Source of the DNA: Trissonchulus latispiculum
Taxonomy: Eukaryota; Nematoda; Enoplea; Enoplida; Ironidae
Assembly (NCBI GenBank): GCA_030248195.1
Contig: JASAND010027762.1
Coordinates: forward strand, 1 to 64,000
Direction of reading: 5' to 3'
Length of the DNA stretch: 64,000 bases
Every line of letters begins with the position of its first letter. The first letter of the stretch is position 1. The position numbers and the translations under genes are program-made. Below the pieces are notes generated by a model, which ran no database searches, was not told the origin of the DNA, and saw nothing but the letters and a program-made list of their open reading frames with translations. Positions 42,561 through 52,307 of the stretch are shown here, piece after piece.

Positions 42561-43019
42561 TTATGCATGCAAAATTACAACAAACAAGTCTGATTGGAAA
42601 TTTTTTGGCCCCCGCGCAAAATTTTCGCTGGCTGTATAGGCCACGATCGCATCCATTGCCCATGTATGATCAGAAGCCCACTGCGCATCAATTCCACTGA
42701 CATAGACTCTAGGTTCAATGCTTAGCTTCTTCCTTGCTTGTTTATGAAGCGTATATGGATCCTGTCGAAGTAACCATTCTTTGACCTTGTGCTTGTCTTT
42801 GACTGTTTTCACAAGGCGAGATACTCCTGAATAGGCAGTAGGTAGTCCAGGAGTATAATAGAGGTGACTCAAAGTTGCATCCATCTAAATCTTTTGGATT
42901 TAGGTCCAAAACGTTCTGGCCAATCGTCCTGTCGTTTCCGTTTTGCAAAATTAAAAATTTTTGCTTTTTTGGTCAAGGATCCTCCTTTAGACTTGGTGCG
43001 CTTTCCTTCAACTTGAGGT

Positions 43020-43781
43020 TCATTTCCATTTGGGTTGATGACTTGTATGGAATCGACGTTCAGTAGTAGGTCGTTTTGTTGAATAGTTTTCAGGATCCAA
43101 CCGTCGTTTACCTAAATACTTTGGTCTTACCAGCTGCTTTGTTATCAATCGTCTTTTCTGCAGGTGTTGCCTTGCTACCAATTGCTTTCTCTGCCAGCGT
43201 TTATGTAAGCTCTTTTGAATACTGGTACCTATTTTTCCTGAATGCAGTCGTTTTATAGCTTCATCAGGTGTTGGGCTTGCTTCACATTTCCGAGATGGTT
43301 TATCTACCTGCATTTCTTCAAGAGCAGCTTGAAATATGGTGTGACCAGGTTCTCCTGTGGTACCAGTAAGGTGGGATTCAACCAAATTCACTATGTTTGT
43401 GTTAGGTACTCGCACGTTGTGGAAAAGGATTTCACCAGAATCATTCCAAGTAAGTATGTCTGGATTTCTGGAGAGCTGATCTGTTACTGCTGTCAATTCC
43501 TGTTCGTCAATTATTGGTTCATCATCAGAGATACTGGCAAAATCAACGTCGTAAAATGTTTTTGACACAATTGCTTCAGGTTGAGGATTTATTTTTGGTG
43601 TTTTACCAAGATAATGTCTATATTGTGATAACAGCTTTTGAAACTTCTTCAAAGCTTCATCACTTCCTTTATGCAATAGAATATTGTCCATATCAGTCCT
43701 TAGTTGTGTCAGTTTGTTAGCAACCGGTTTCTTCCAGTTGCTATCATATGGGACTAGTTTCATTTTCCTGAAGCTTGTCAT
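43020..43781 (-). CDS. Polinton-type accessory protein (KMKLVPYD family)
   Basis: 253-codon ORF starting MTSFRKMKLVPYDSNWKKP. The N-terminus KM-x-LVP and the following helical region (NKLTQLRTDMDNILL) recur in proteins next to integrase or capsid genes of Polintons. So does a central region reading NPDILTWNDSGEILFHNVRV, then PNTNIVNLVESHL. The C-terminal third is rich in Lys and Arg (KRWQRKQL...KRRL). Function unknown; a virion core or DNA-binding role is only a guess from charge. It overlaps the next gene by four bases. Confidence 0.6.
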   Translation of the reverse strand: MTSFRKMKLVPYDSNWKKPVANKLTQLRTDMDNILLHKGSDEALKKFQKLLSQYRHYLGKTPKINPQPEAIVSKTFYDVDFASISDDEPIIDEQELTAVTDQLSRNPDILTWNDSGEILFHNVRVPNTNIVNLVESHLTGTTGEPGHTIFQAALEEMQVDKPSRKCEASPTPDEAIKRLHSGKIGTSIQKSLHKRWQRKQLVARQHLQKRRLITKQLVRPKYLGKRRLDPENYSTKRPTTERRFHTSHQPKWK

Positions 43782-43972
43782 CTTCCCAGTAAAGACCCAA
43801 TCGCACCTGCAATTGCGGGTATGAGAGCAAGCAAAAAGTTACCACCACTTTGTACAATCAGTCTGCGTTTGTGTTTTATACCACTTCTAGGACTAGTTAT
43901 TTTTCTAAGAATCTGCTTATATCGACTTAGGTGTTTTTTTTGCTCCACAGTTACAGGAACATTTCCCTCCAA
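43778..43972 (-). CDS. Small basic/hydrophobic Polinton protein
   Basis: 64 codons. A Lys-rich N-terminal half ends in KHKRRLIVQSGGNF, followed by a hydrophobic Gly-rich end LLALIPAIAGAIGSLLGR. This compact design (basic, then GGxF, then a small-residue helix) is common in Polinton capsid clusters and recalls adenovirus core peptides. The role is inferred only. It overlaps the 43020-43781 gene by four bases. Confidence 0.55.
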   Translation of the reverse strand: MEGNVPVTVEQKKHLSRYKQILRKITSPRSGIKHKRRLIVQSGGNFLLALIPAIAGAIGSLLGR

Positions 43973-44088
43973 GACGTTTAGTGCACACTCGCATATACAG
44001 CGATGAAAATCATCACTAGCGCAATTAAGCAGAGGTGTTTCAGCAACCGACTTTAGCTTTTTATAGTGTTTCCGCAGGCGAAACTAGG

Positions 44089-44474
44089 CTACGGGCTCTT
44101 CACCAGGTAGAAAGCCGCTAACTCGAGTCTGATCGTGAGACTCTGGTTTAAAGTCAAGTAGCAGATAGGAATAGGGTTATTATAGTGGTGGCTATACTTT
44201 GTGAAAATGTTTGCCAGCACCTCTGCAGACTCACTCATCAAATCATCTAGGACTATGAGCATATTTCCTTCCTTTAGAAGCTCCTCTTCCGGCAGTCCTT
44301 GTCTAGTCATAGTCTAGTTTGCTGTAAAGTGGTGCCATACACTGTAGCACCAAACAATTCTCGTGGGTGGGTCTTTCATTAGATATCGACTTTGTAACAG
44401 TTTTGAAGTAAACTGAGACTTGCAGAGGGTCCAACCACTAACATACTAAAAGGACACTTAAGACGCACGTCCAT
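44089..44474 (-). pseudogene. Polinton FtsK/HerA-type packaging ATPase, broken
   Basis: The start (44474, MDVRLKCPFSMLVVGPS) leads into what should be the Walker A loop. A one-base deletion there changes the frame, and the Gly-Lys-Ser is readable only in the neighbouring frame. The later ORF 44310-44089 has the Walker B strand MLIVLDDLMSES followed by ANIFTKYSHHYN and ITYL-type ICYLTLNQ, typical of the A32-like ATPase that pumps DNA into capsids. It is shorter than the usual ~220 residues. Non-functional. Confidence 0.7.
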
Positions 44475-44511
44475 ATTTTATTTACAGTAGTTTTACACAT
44501 ACAATAATTGC

Positions 44512-45708
44512 TTATATATGCACACTGTCAACAGCTTTTCTCCATTCAATGGGGAACATTACGTAATCCTTTAAAATAGCAAGATAAATTAAAGGACGCC
44601 ATATGGTTCTACAGTTAAAGTCAACAGAGCAGATATCCCACTGCTCTGGTTCATCCATATCGATAGGCGCACCTGTTCTCTTCAATACGCTTTCCCTATC
44701 GACAGCATCCTCGACCAAATACTGAAAGTGACTATCCAAATAGTTTTGATAGGCATCGAGGCACGTATGATCCTGCTGTGAGAGACACGTAAGCAGACAT
44801 CCGAAGCATTCAAAACTATTTTTAGAATAATATCTAGCCAATCGCTCCACTTCCTTAGCAAAAGCAAGTAAATAAAGTCCTTCCCAAGGAGCCGTTGGTT
44901 CAGTATTGGTGACAGCCATCATCTCCGAAACAAAGGACTCGTAAAGGTTCTTCGGTGGTGGTGGTGGTGGTGGAACCCACGGCGCTGCAGAAGGAGGCCA
45001 GTAGGCACTAATCGTATAAGTCTGATCTTCAATGCTGGAATCGTGATCACTAGTTTCACCCGTCTTCTCCCGTCCCAACCTCTTATACTGTTTCGCAATC
45101 GCCTCACGTTGGAATTTCGACATAGCTCCGAAGTAGCAACACGCACAACAGATTCTATACAAACTGATTATTATTAACTTCACTTCATTACATATGCATA
45201 CATATATATACTCATCGAATCTAGGGCAGTAGGTTAAAAAGTAGCAAACAATTGATGACTCATTGTCGAAAACTTCTTCAATGTCTGATCTCATGAATGT
45301 ATGAATAATATCCAAAACGGTAGGTGGATTCCAGTGAAAGTGTCGTATGTAAGAACCAAGTTGACATTCTCCTTCAACTTTGCTGGTAAGATTGAGACGT
45401 TTAAACATATCTTTAGCCATGTCTTCCAAAATTAGCAAACGTTCACCACAAACAGCATGAGGGTTGATTGCAGTTTCAACAATAATCTTCAAAACAACCT
45501 CGTTATTGTGAGTCTCTGTCATGATTGACATTCGATAGCCATGGGGTATATCCCACTGCATGTTGTCAAGACTACTGTTGTTGTTGTTGTTGTTGTAACT
45601 ATGAAATCTTTTGTCTCTACATGTACTTTTAAGCGATACTATCAGTATCGTTATAAATATAGTAAATGAAACAACACCACTGATTACCACATTCATCGCG
45701 AGCTGCAT
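44512..45708 (-). CDS. 398-aa Polinton ORF, membrane-anchored N-terminus, unnamed
   Basis: Intact ORF at the junction of the two gene strands. It starts with an uncleaved-type membrane helix (NVVISGVVSFTIFITILIV). A stretch of Asn follows (poly-Asn near residue 40), then a folded-looking region to about 165, and a second hydrophobic Cys-rich stretch (LIIISLYRICCACCYFG, about 177-193). Next is MSKFQREAIAKQYKRLG, which could be the start of a second gene fused in frame. After a seven-Pro run comes a domain with CFGCLLTCLSQQDHTCL (C-x2-C, S-Q, H-x-C). I do not recognise either half. The Cys/His pattern suggests metal binding. Confidence 0.6.
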   Translation of the reverse strand: MQLAMNVVISGVVSFTIFITILIVSLKSTCRDKRFHSYNNNNNNSSLDNMQWDIPHGYRMSIMTETHNNEVVLKIIVETAINPHAVCGERLLILEDMAKDMFKRLNLTSKVEGECQLGSYIRHFHWNPPTVLDIIHTFMRSDIEEVFDNESSIVCYFLTYCPRFDEYIYVCICNEVKLIIISLYRICCACCYFGAMSKFQREAIAKQYKRLGREKTGETSDHDSSIEDQTYTISAYWPPSAAPWVPPPPPPPKNLYESFVSEMMAVTNTEPTAPWEGLYLLAFAKEVERLARYYSKNSFECFGCLLTCLSQQDHTCLDAYQNYLDSHFQYLVEDAVDRESVLKRTGAPIDMDEPEQWDICSVDFNCRTIWRPLIYLAILKDYVMFPIEWRKAVDSVHI

Positions 45709-45888
45709 TTAAAATGAAATGTGCCCTTAAATAGTTTTTTTTAAATATTGGTGATCGATCACTAAATTTGTTTTTGATTGAGTTTCATGTGGAGGGTTTT
45801 GATTGCACTTGAAGCAAGAAGTTTGTTTATTATTGAAAAACAGAATGGTTTTGGTAAGTGCATAATTATTGTTTCTTTTTTTTATAGA

Positions 45889-46233
45889 ATGACACAAGAA
45901 CAAACAGCGGAAGATTTGGATCGTCTGAAACAGTTGGCAGACAACGTTTTAGATCATCGATGTGAAATTTGCAGCAGAGTATTCAGGAGGAAAACAGACT
46001 TGCACAGACATGTTCGTAGTGTTCACAAGAAGCAAGTATGGAAATGCGAATTCTGCGGCAAACAGTTTTCAAGAAAGGATAGTCTTGAGAGACATCACAG
46101 AATTCATGAACGGAGTGGGCAGACGACTTCTGATCCATCAACATCCACGAACCACGACAGCATGACAGAATCTGATGAAGAATTGCTTAATTTGCCAATG
46201 CCTGAGAATTTCACAAGGGATGACAACTTTTAG
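45889..46233 (+). CDS. C2H2 zinc-finger ORF upstream of PolB
   Basis: From the ATG at 45889 (MTQEQTAEDLDRLKQLADNV): two C2H2 fingers, CEICSRVFRRKTDLHRHVRSVH and CEFCGKQFSRKDSLERHHRIH, then an acidic tail. Open sequence extends upstream to 45778, but that part looks non-coding. It stops two bases before the PolB ORF starts, in a different frame. In many arthropod Polintons such fingers form the N-terminus of the polymerase, so this may be the first part of one PolB gene separated by a frameshift. It would bind DNA, perhaps the TIRs. Confidence 0.7.
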   Translation: MTQEQTAEDLDRLKQLADNVLDHRCEICSRVFRRKTDLHRHVRSVHKKQVWKCEFCGKQFSRKDSLERHHRIHERSGQTTSDPSTSTNHDSMTESDEELLNLPMPENFTRDDNF

Positions 46234-46235
46234 CA

Positions 46236-49200
46236 ATGGAGATGCCAGAATCTTCAGCGGTTCAAGATGATGAACAGGGCGGGTTTGAAGAAATTTCCTT
46301 GGAAAGAGTATTTCATGGTTGGTTACGAGGATACCGCCTTGTCCCGCGGCAGTTTTATGGTGACCTTCAAATATTTTTTGAAGACTCATTTGATCACTTA
46401 AGTGGACTTTTGGAAAGGAAATGCAGTCAATTGGGTGGTTTGAAATATTGGCTCTGTGTTGAAGTTAAACTGCATAGAGCTACCAATTTGAATGAGGTTA
46501 TTGAAAGCCACTTTTGTTGCAGAGCAAGAGATGTGCAAACAGGATCTCCAATTTCAACTGATTTGAAGACAGCTGAAAATGAAGTTGAAAAGAATTTAGA
46601 TGCATTCCTGAAATTACGATCAGATTGGGTGGTAGAGAAAATACTACATGCAGACGTTTACGTTGTACGCCATCAACCACTTGCTGGAACTTCCTATCAG
46701 CCACTACCGAAGTGGGTCCAATCAAAGAAAGCAGTGGTAAACGTACAGAATACAGATAATTTATGTTTCCTGTGGAGTATCTTGGTAGCCTTGCATCCAC
46801 ATCAAGATAACCCTCATCGGGTCACAAAATATGAAGCGTTCAGGAATGATCTTGTGATGAGCGGTATAGAAGCACCTGTGAAAGTTTAGGATGTTCATCG
46901 ATTTGAAATTGCCAACAAGATGAGCATCAACGTGTTTGGACTAGAAGATAAAAACTTCATTCCACTCTACCTGTCAAAGCAGCAGTTTGCTAAACATTTT
47001 GATCTGCTCCTTTACAATGGTCATTATTCTTGGATCAAGGATTTGGATCGATTACTAAGTGATCAACGTGGTGGACATAAGAAAAAGTACTTTTGTTGAA
47101 GGTGTCTACAACCATGTTATTCAGAACAGAAGCTAAGCGATCATTTAGACAGATGCCTCACAAATAAGCCTGGCAAAATCATGATGCCTAAGAATGATCA
47201 ACTCTATTTTAAGAATCTACAGCGATCTCTTCGAACACCATTGGCTGTTTACGCAGACTTTGAGTGTTTAACAGAAACTATTGATTCTTGTGAACCAAAT
47301 TCATCAAGATCGTACACAACAGCATATCAGAAGCATACTCCTTGCGGTTATGGTATGATTACTGTGCAACAATGCTGTGGGAATGACACTTTGAAGATTG
47401 GATCTCCATCGATTTATCGCGGACCCGACTGTGTGGATAAATTTCTTGAAGCTCTAATCGATTGTGCAGAAAATTATGCATCTACTTACAGCAAGCCACA
47501 GCCACTGAAGCTTAGATCAGATGAAGAAGCTCGTTTTGGAACTTCTCGGAACTGCTACTTATGTGGGAAAATGACGAATGAAGATCGTGTCCGTGATCAC
47601 TGTCATATTTGCGGTAGATTTCGAGGAGCTACCCTCAATTACTGCAATCAACAATTTTGATTGAGTAGAGATATTACAGTGATTTGTCACAATCTCAGAC
47701 GATATGACGGGCACCTGATCATGCAGGAAGTAGGGAAAGTGTGTAAAGTTAGAAAATTAAGAATGACAGCCATCGCTAAAGGTACGGAGGATTACTTGAG
47801 TTTTGCTGTTACAACACCGAAGAAGAAAGACAGTGAAGAAGATTCTGATGATGAAACGGAAGAAGAACGGGTGTTAGGAGGATATGGACAAGAAAATTCA
47901 CCGTGGCAACTTCGATTTATCGACAGTTGCCAGTTTCTTATGGCTTCCTTGGACACTTTGGTTAGCAACCTAGGACCACAACAACTACATATCCTAACAA
48001 CGCTTATTCCAGATAAAGACAAGCGGAGGCTGTTAACACGGAAGGGTATATACCCTTATGATTATATGAACAGTTGGTCCAAGTTTGGTGAACTGAACCT
48101 CAATGATAGAATTTATTTCCACAGTATCTTAACTGATGATGACATTTCTGAATCTGACTATGCTCATGCACGTCTTGTTTGGGATAGCTTTAATGTAAAT
48201 AGTCTTGGTGAATATCATGATTTGTATCTGTTTACTGATGTAATTCTCTTGGCTGATGTCTTTGAGAACTTTCGCAGCTTTTGCTGTCAGCACTATGGCT
48301 TGGATCCTGCCCATTACATTACGCTACCTAGTTTTGGGTGGGATGCTTGCCTAAAGCTGACTGACATAAGGCTGGAGCTTCTCAAGGACAGCAACCAGCA
48401 TATCATACGTGTGCTTGGGGGGGGGTTTGGGGGGGGGGGAGACCTGAGCTCACCCCCCCAGAGGGGTCCCTCACCCCCCCCCAGAATCCGGATTTTTCCA
48501 GTAAAAAACCGGAAAAATCCGGTTTTTCGGCGGCCTTCGGCCGCCATTCACCCCCCCAGAACTTCCCCTCCTGCACATGTCTGGCAACCAGTATATGTTT
48601 TTTGAACAAGGAATTCGCGGAGGCGTTGCCATGACACACAGGTACGCCAAAGCGAATAATCCTTACCTATCTAATTATGATTGTGGAAAACCTACATCAT
48701 ATATATTATATCTCGATGCCAACAATTTGTATGGTTGGGCAATGAGTCAAAAACAACCATGTTCCAACTTTCGTTGGCTTTCTTCATCGGAAATTGAGAA
48801 GATTCAGTGGGAGGAATTGGATGAGGAGGGTGAGGAGGGATATGTTTTAGAAATTGATTTGGGTTATCCTAAAGAATTACATGAGTTACACAACTCATAC
48901 CCATTGGCTTCATAGAAAATGAAAATTACTGATTACATGTTGTCTTCTTATTGCAAGAATTTGAAAGCTGATCTCAATGTTAAAGTTGGTGAGGTGCGCA
49001 AACTAGTTCCCAATTTATTTGATAAACAAAAATATATCATACATTTTCGTAACCTTAAATTATACTTATCATTGGGTTTAAAATTGCTGCATGTGCACCG
49101 CGTCCTAGCTTTTCGACAATCAGCCTGGATGCAACCTTATATCAACTTTAACACGGAGATGCGGAAAAGTGCGAAGTCTGATTTTGAAAAGAATTTATTT

Positions 49201-49970
49201 AAATTGTTGAATAATGCGGTATTCGGTAAGACCATGGAGAATGTCCGTGGTTATGTAACAGTGGAGCTTGTAACAGAGCAGAAGCGATTCCAGAAACTGG
49301 TATCAAATTCTCGTTTTGAGCGGGCTTCCGCTTTCAGCGAAGACTTAGTAGCGGTTTGTATGAATCGCGCATCAATCGAGCTCAATAAACCAATTTATGT
49401 TGGGTTTACTGTGCTTGATCTATCAAAGCTGCTTATGTACAATTTCCACTATAACTATATGGTTCCCAAATATGGATGTAATGTGAAATTGTTATTTACC
49501 GATACTGATAGCTTATGTTATTTCATAGAATGTAAGGACATTTACAAGGATATGTATGCTGATTCTAACTTGTTTGATTTCAGTGATTACCCTTCCGATC
49601 ATTTTTTGTTTTCTCATACAAATAAAAAGGTTATGGGGAAAATGAAGAATGAGACGAATGGTAGTCCTATTGCTAAGTTTTACGGATTGCGTGCTAAAAT
49701 GTATAGCATTCTTTGTGGGGGTGTTGCTAAAAAAGGGCCAAGGGAGTGAAAAAGTCTGTAGTTAAGAAGGTTTTGTTACATGATGACTATGTACATACTC
49801 TGTTTGATAAATCCTTAAGAAGAGATGTAATGAATATGATCAGGAGTGATAAGCATCAACTGTACTCATATACTTCAAACAAAATTAGCTTATCCTCCTT
49901 TGATGATAAACGTTACATCTTGGAAGATGGAATTAGTAGTTATGCCTATGGACATAAATTAATTGTTTAA
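46236..49970 (+). pseudogene. Polinton protein-primed DNA polymerase B, with stops and an insertion
   Basis: Family B polymerase that copies the element using a protein primer. Visible motifs in order: ExoI YADFECL (about 47250), ExoII CHNLRRYDGH (about 47690), ExoIII YLFTDVILLAD (about 48230), motif A YLDANNLYG (about 48715), motif [12 protein letters not shown] (about 49210), motif C FTDTDSL (about 49500) and [11 protein letters not shown] (about 49680). All catalytic Asp residues survive. It is broken by stops at 46887, 47097 and 47658, by a 180-bp insertion (48404-48583), by a stop at 48913, and by a frame change near 49740 before KSVVKKVLLHDDY. The opposite orientation to the capsid genes is usual for the family. 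Confidence 0.9.
48404..48583. mobile_element. 180-bp element inserted in PolB (CATGTGC family)
   Basis: A GC-rich segment starting CATACGTGTGCTTGG and ending CCCTCCTGCACATGTCTG breaks PolB before the GNQYMFFEQGIRGG block. It is flanked by a 13-bp duplication with one mismatch (GCAACCAGCATAT at 48391 and GCAACCAGTATAT at 48584). It is related to 849-1029 and 24498-24684. The centre folds on GGCGGCCTTCGGCCGCC. Confidence 0.7.
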
Positions 49971-50202
49971 TTGTTTATTGAAATGTAATACAGAAATTAA
50001 ACATTTGTGTTTATTATACTCTAAAACATAGACATATTATTACTTTAAATATTATTACAAATACATAGTTGCATTATTACTTAATAAATGATGCATTACC
50101 GAGAACACATTATTGCGGTTCCAACAGTCATAACGTAACGGATCTTCGGATCTTTGAAAGGATTGTTCTTTATTTAGTCACTTTCTTCATCAATTCTTCT
50201 GG
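49971..50202. other. AT-rich Polinton spacer
   Basis: Short non-coding gap between convergent PolB and the minus-strand gene at 50203-50712. Probably 3' ends of both. Confidence 0.5.
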
Positions 50203-50712
50203 TCATATATGAATGCAGTAACTGGTAGGCTCGATGCGCAGAGCAATACTTTGCATCGTCTTCCAGCATGTGGAACAACAACACCCTTTACCCTCTTCGC
50301 AGTGCATCAAATTATAGCTAGGCAGTCCAATAGATCCACCCTCCATAATCCGAACAAAGTTTTGTCGCTTCATCAACGCATGTCGAATCAAATTCCTCTG
50401 TCCCATACCCTTAGTGATAACCATAGAAATCCCTGATTGATCCAAGATATTAGAAATCATACCCATAGTTTGCTCTTAGTCACGAAGATGTGAGCTCGCA
50501 TTTCAACGAACACAGGTTCGTAAAGATACAAATTGAATTGTCGCGCGCTGATCCATTGATAGCTTTTCGAGGTCGTAAGGAGCTCTCACGAAGAAATGAT
50601 GCACTTCGGGTTGATCCTGTTCAGAGAATTTGATTAGAAGAGTTACTTCTAGAGGAATATCACCCAAAGTTTGCACACCAATACAACTAACCGCAATTAC
50701 AGCTATCGCCAT
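50203..50712 (-). pseudogene. Small Polinton/arthropod-type protein, possibly RNase H-like, two in-frame stops
   Basis: One frame from 50712 (MAIAVIAVSCIGVQTLGDIP) to 50203, interrupted by a TGA and a TAA between 50502 and 50480. The layout resembles a widespread family of small arthropod proteins I know only by pattern: N-terminal strands, then HHFFVRAPYDLEKLSMDQ (aromatic-Pro-Tyr loop), then a strand like ISMVITKGMGQRNLIRHAL, and a C-terminal Cys region with HCEEGKGCCCSTCW. The order suggests an RNase H-like fold, but I cannot prove it. Function unknown. Confidence 0.45.
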
Positions 50713-50779
50713 TTAGAAATGTGGTATTGAAAAGTGATGCTGTTGTCTACTTGCCTTTTCCTTTTAAGCAAAGAAACTA

Positions 50780-51945
50780 AAGTCTGACCAAAAATTCTTG
50801 GAACCGAAATGTGAGCGGCTGTCCTGAGTTATCATTTAAAGGTAGCCTATACAGTGTATACATTTTTCGAATCCTCAGGAACCCGAGATTTCGAAAATCC
50901 GAAAAATTCCGAAATTCCGGTTTTCATTCACGGAAAATTTAAAATTTTTAGTTTTTCGCCAAATTTTTATCGCAATCAAAATTTGGTTCTCACAGTCGAA
51001 TAGAGCTGGTCCCGCTACACATTTTTGCTCTTAGAAGCTTTTCCCGAAAATGCACCCAATTTCCGGAATTCCGGGTTTTCTAAATTACCGGATTTTAAAA
51101 ATTTCCTCTAATACCCTCAAGATGGGTATCATTCGAAAGCTCTTATCGAGCTGAACAACGTTTGTAATAGAACGAACTCGTAAAAATGCACTCAATTCCC
51201 GGAATTCGCGAAAACCGGATTTTCCGGATTTTAAGAATTTTCTCGAATACCCACAATATGGGTATCATTCGAGAGCTCTTGATGAGCTGAACAAATCTTG
51301 TAATAGAACCAATGTCTGAAAATGCACCTAAATCTCGGAATTCACAAATTCGGATTTCACTCTAGCTAGGAAAGTTTTCGTGAATTCCGAGAACTGGGCT
51401 CATTTCTGCAAGTTGGTTCTATTACAAGATTTGTTCAGCTCATCAAGATCTCTCGAATGATACCCATATTGTGGGTATTGGAGAAAATTTTTAAAATCCG
51501 GACAATCCGGTTTTCTCGAATTCCGACAATTGTGTGCATTTTCACGAGTTCGTTCTATTACAAAAGTTGTTCAGCCCGATAAGAGCTTTCGAATGATACC
51601 CATCTTGTGGGTATTGGAGGAAATTTTTAAAATCCGGTAATTTAGAAAACCCGGAATTCCGGAAATTGGGTGTATTTTCGTGAAAAGCTTCTAAGAGCAA
51701 AATTGTGTAGCAGGACCGTCTCTAATCGACTGTGAGAACCAAATTTTGATTGCGATAAAAATTGGGCGAAAAACCAAAAATTTTAAATTTTCCGTGAATG
51801 AATTCCGGAATTTCGAATTTTTTCGAATTTTCGAAATCTCGGGTTCCTGAGGATTCAAAAAATATATACATTGTATCGGCTACCTTCAAATGATAACTCA
51901 GGACAGCCGCTCACATTTCGGTTCCAAGAAGTTTTGGTCAGACTT
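50780..51945. mobile_element. Fold-back (long-TIR) element, TA-flanked
   Basis: 1166 bp that is almost entirely an inverted repeat with arms of about 570 bp. The ends AAGTCTGACC/GGTCAGACTT lie between TA dinucleotides (50778-50779 and 51946-51947), suggesting mariner-like TA targeting. Internal sub-repeats such as GGGTATCATTCGA...GAGCT and GAACTTGTAATAGAAC-like phrases occur more than once per arm. Non-coding. A second family member starts at 63487. Confidence 0.75.
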
Positions 51946-52111
51946 TAGGTTAAACATTAAAGTTATTAGTTAAAGTTGACATATTAACATGGATATAAAC
52001 TTTGGTATTTTGCTAATTCATGAATAGCATGTGAAAGGAAAATGCATGAATTTAGCATATAATAAAGTATGTTAAATAAACAAATATAATTAATCCGAAA
52101 ACTCAATTGTT

Positions 52112-52301
52112 GCGATAAATAGATCTGACGCCACCTCAGAAACTTTTATGGAAAGAACAACGTCAATGAACGCCACTGTTCCAGAATTCGCCTTAATTAA
52201 TTGACGCCAGATAAAGCCACTAACGCCACTGTTCCGGAAAGCTGTAAAGCCACAAAAAGCCACTAACGCCACTGTTCCAGAACGCCCCTTTTTATACTAC
52301 T
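52112..52301 (-). repeat. Polinton right TIR
   Basis: 190 bp, inverted relative to 26121-26310 with a handful of differences. The match to the left TIR is lost inward of about 52112. Confidence 0.95.
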
Positions 52302-52307
52302 CCTGCC

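Larger units (their letters stand above)
40452..42667. mobile_element. 2.2-kb composite element inserted in the integrase gene
   Basis: Short TIRs (ACACATGGGCAATG at 40452 and CATTGCCCATGTAT ending 42667) are flanked by a perfect 10-bp duplication GATCAGAAGC (40442-40451 and 42668-42677). Removing the segment plus one copy restores the integrase reading frame across WASD-LCEM, which proves insertion. A second inverted pair, GGCCTATACA...TGTATAGGCC (40475 and 42642), lies just inside. The interior holds a GC-rich minisatellite, a tRNA-derived SINE and an R1 repeat copy, and no transposase. A 10-bp TSD fits Mutator-like transposition, but the TIRs are short. Confidence 0.8.
39604..42884 (-). 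pseudogene. Polinton retroviral-type integrase with chromodomain, interrupted
   Basis: DDE integrase that inserts the element. The N-terminal part (42884 to about 42668) starts MDATLSHLYYTPGLPTAYSG and reaches GIDAQWASD, which includes the first catalytic Asp. A 2.2-kb element (40452-42667) then splits the gene. The remainder resumes as CEMGNIAKYN, runs into the ORF 40386-39604 and contains the second Asp (LETDRGKEFY) and the Glu (SATIERFNRTLKNLLY). The C-terminus (LRTRKGPQGIEYLIKWQGYP) is a chromodomain, usual in Polinton integrases. A stop lies just upstream of 40386 as well. The gene is inactive. Confidence 0.9.
26121..52301. mobile_element. Polinton/Maverick, complete ends, 26181 bp with nested insertions
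   Basis: Both ends fit the Polinton rule. The TIRs begin 5'-AGTAGTATAAAA, and a perfect 6-bp TSD, CCTGCC, lies at 26115-26120 and 52302-52307. The interior encodes the defining set: chromodomain integrase, protein-primed PolB, packaging ATPase, adenain-type protease, major capsid and penton proteins. Five later insertions of about 5.6, 1.1, 2.2, 0.18 and 1.2 kb inflate it. Subtracting them leaves about 16 kb, typical for the family. Stops and frameshifts in PolB, MCP, ATPase and the 50.2-kb gene, plus an interrupted integrase, show this copy is inactive. Confidence 0.95.

Noticed and set aside
45854..45887. 34-nt intron (GTAAGT...TTATAG) before the C2H2 ORF
   Set aside because: Too short for a typical animal intron, and the ATG at 45889 gives a good start without it.
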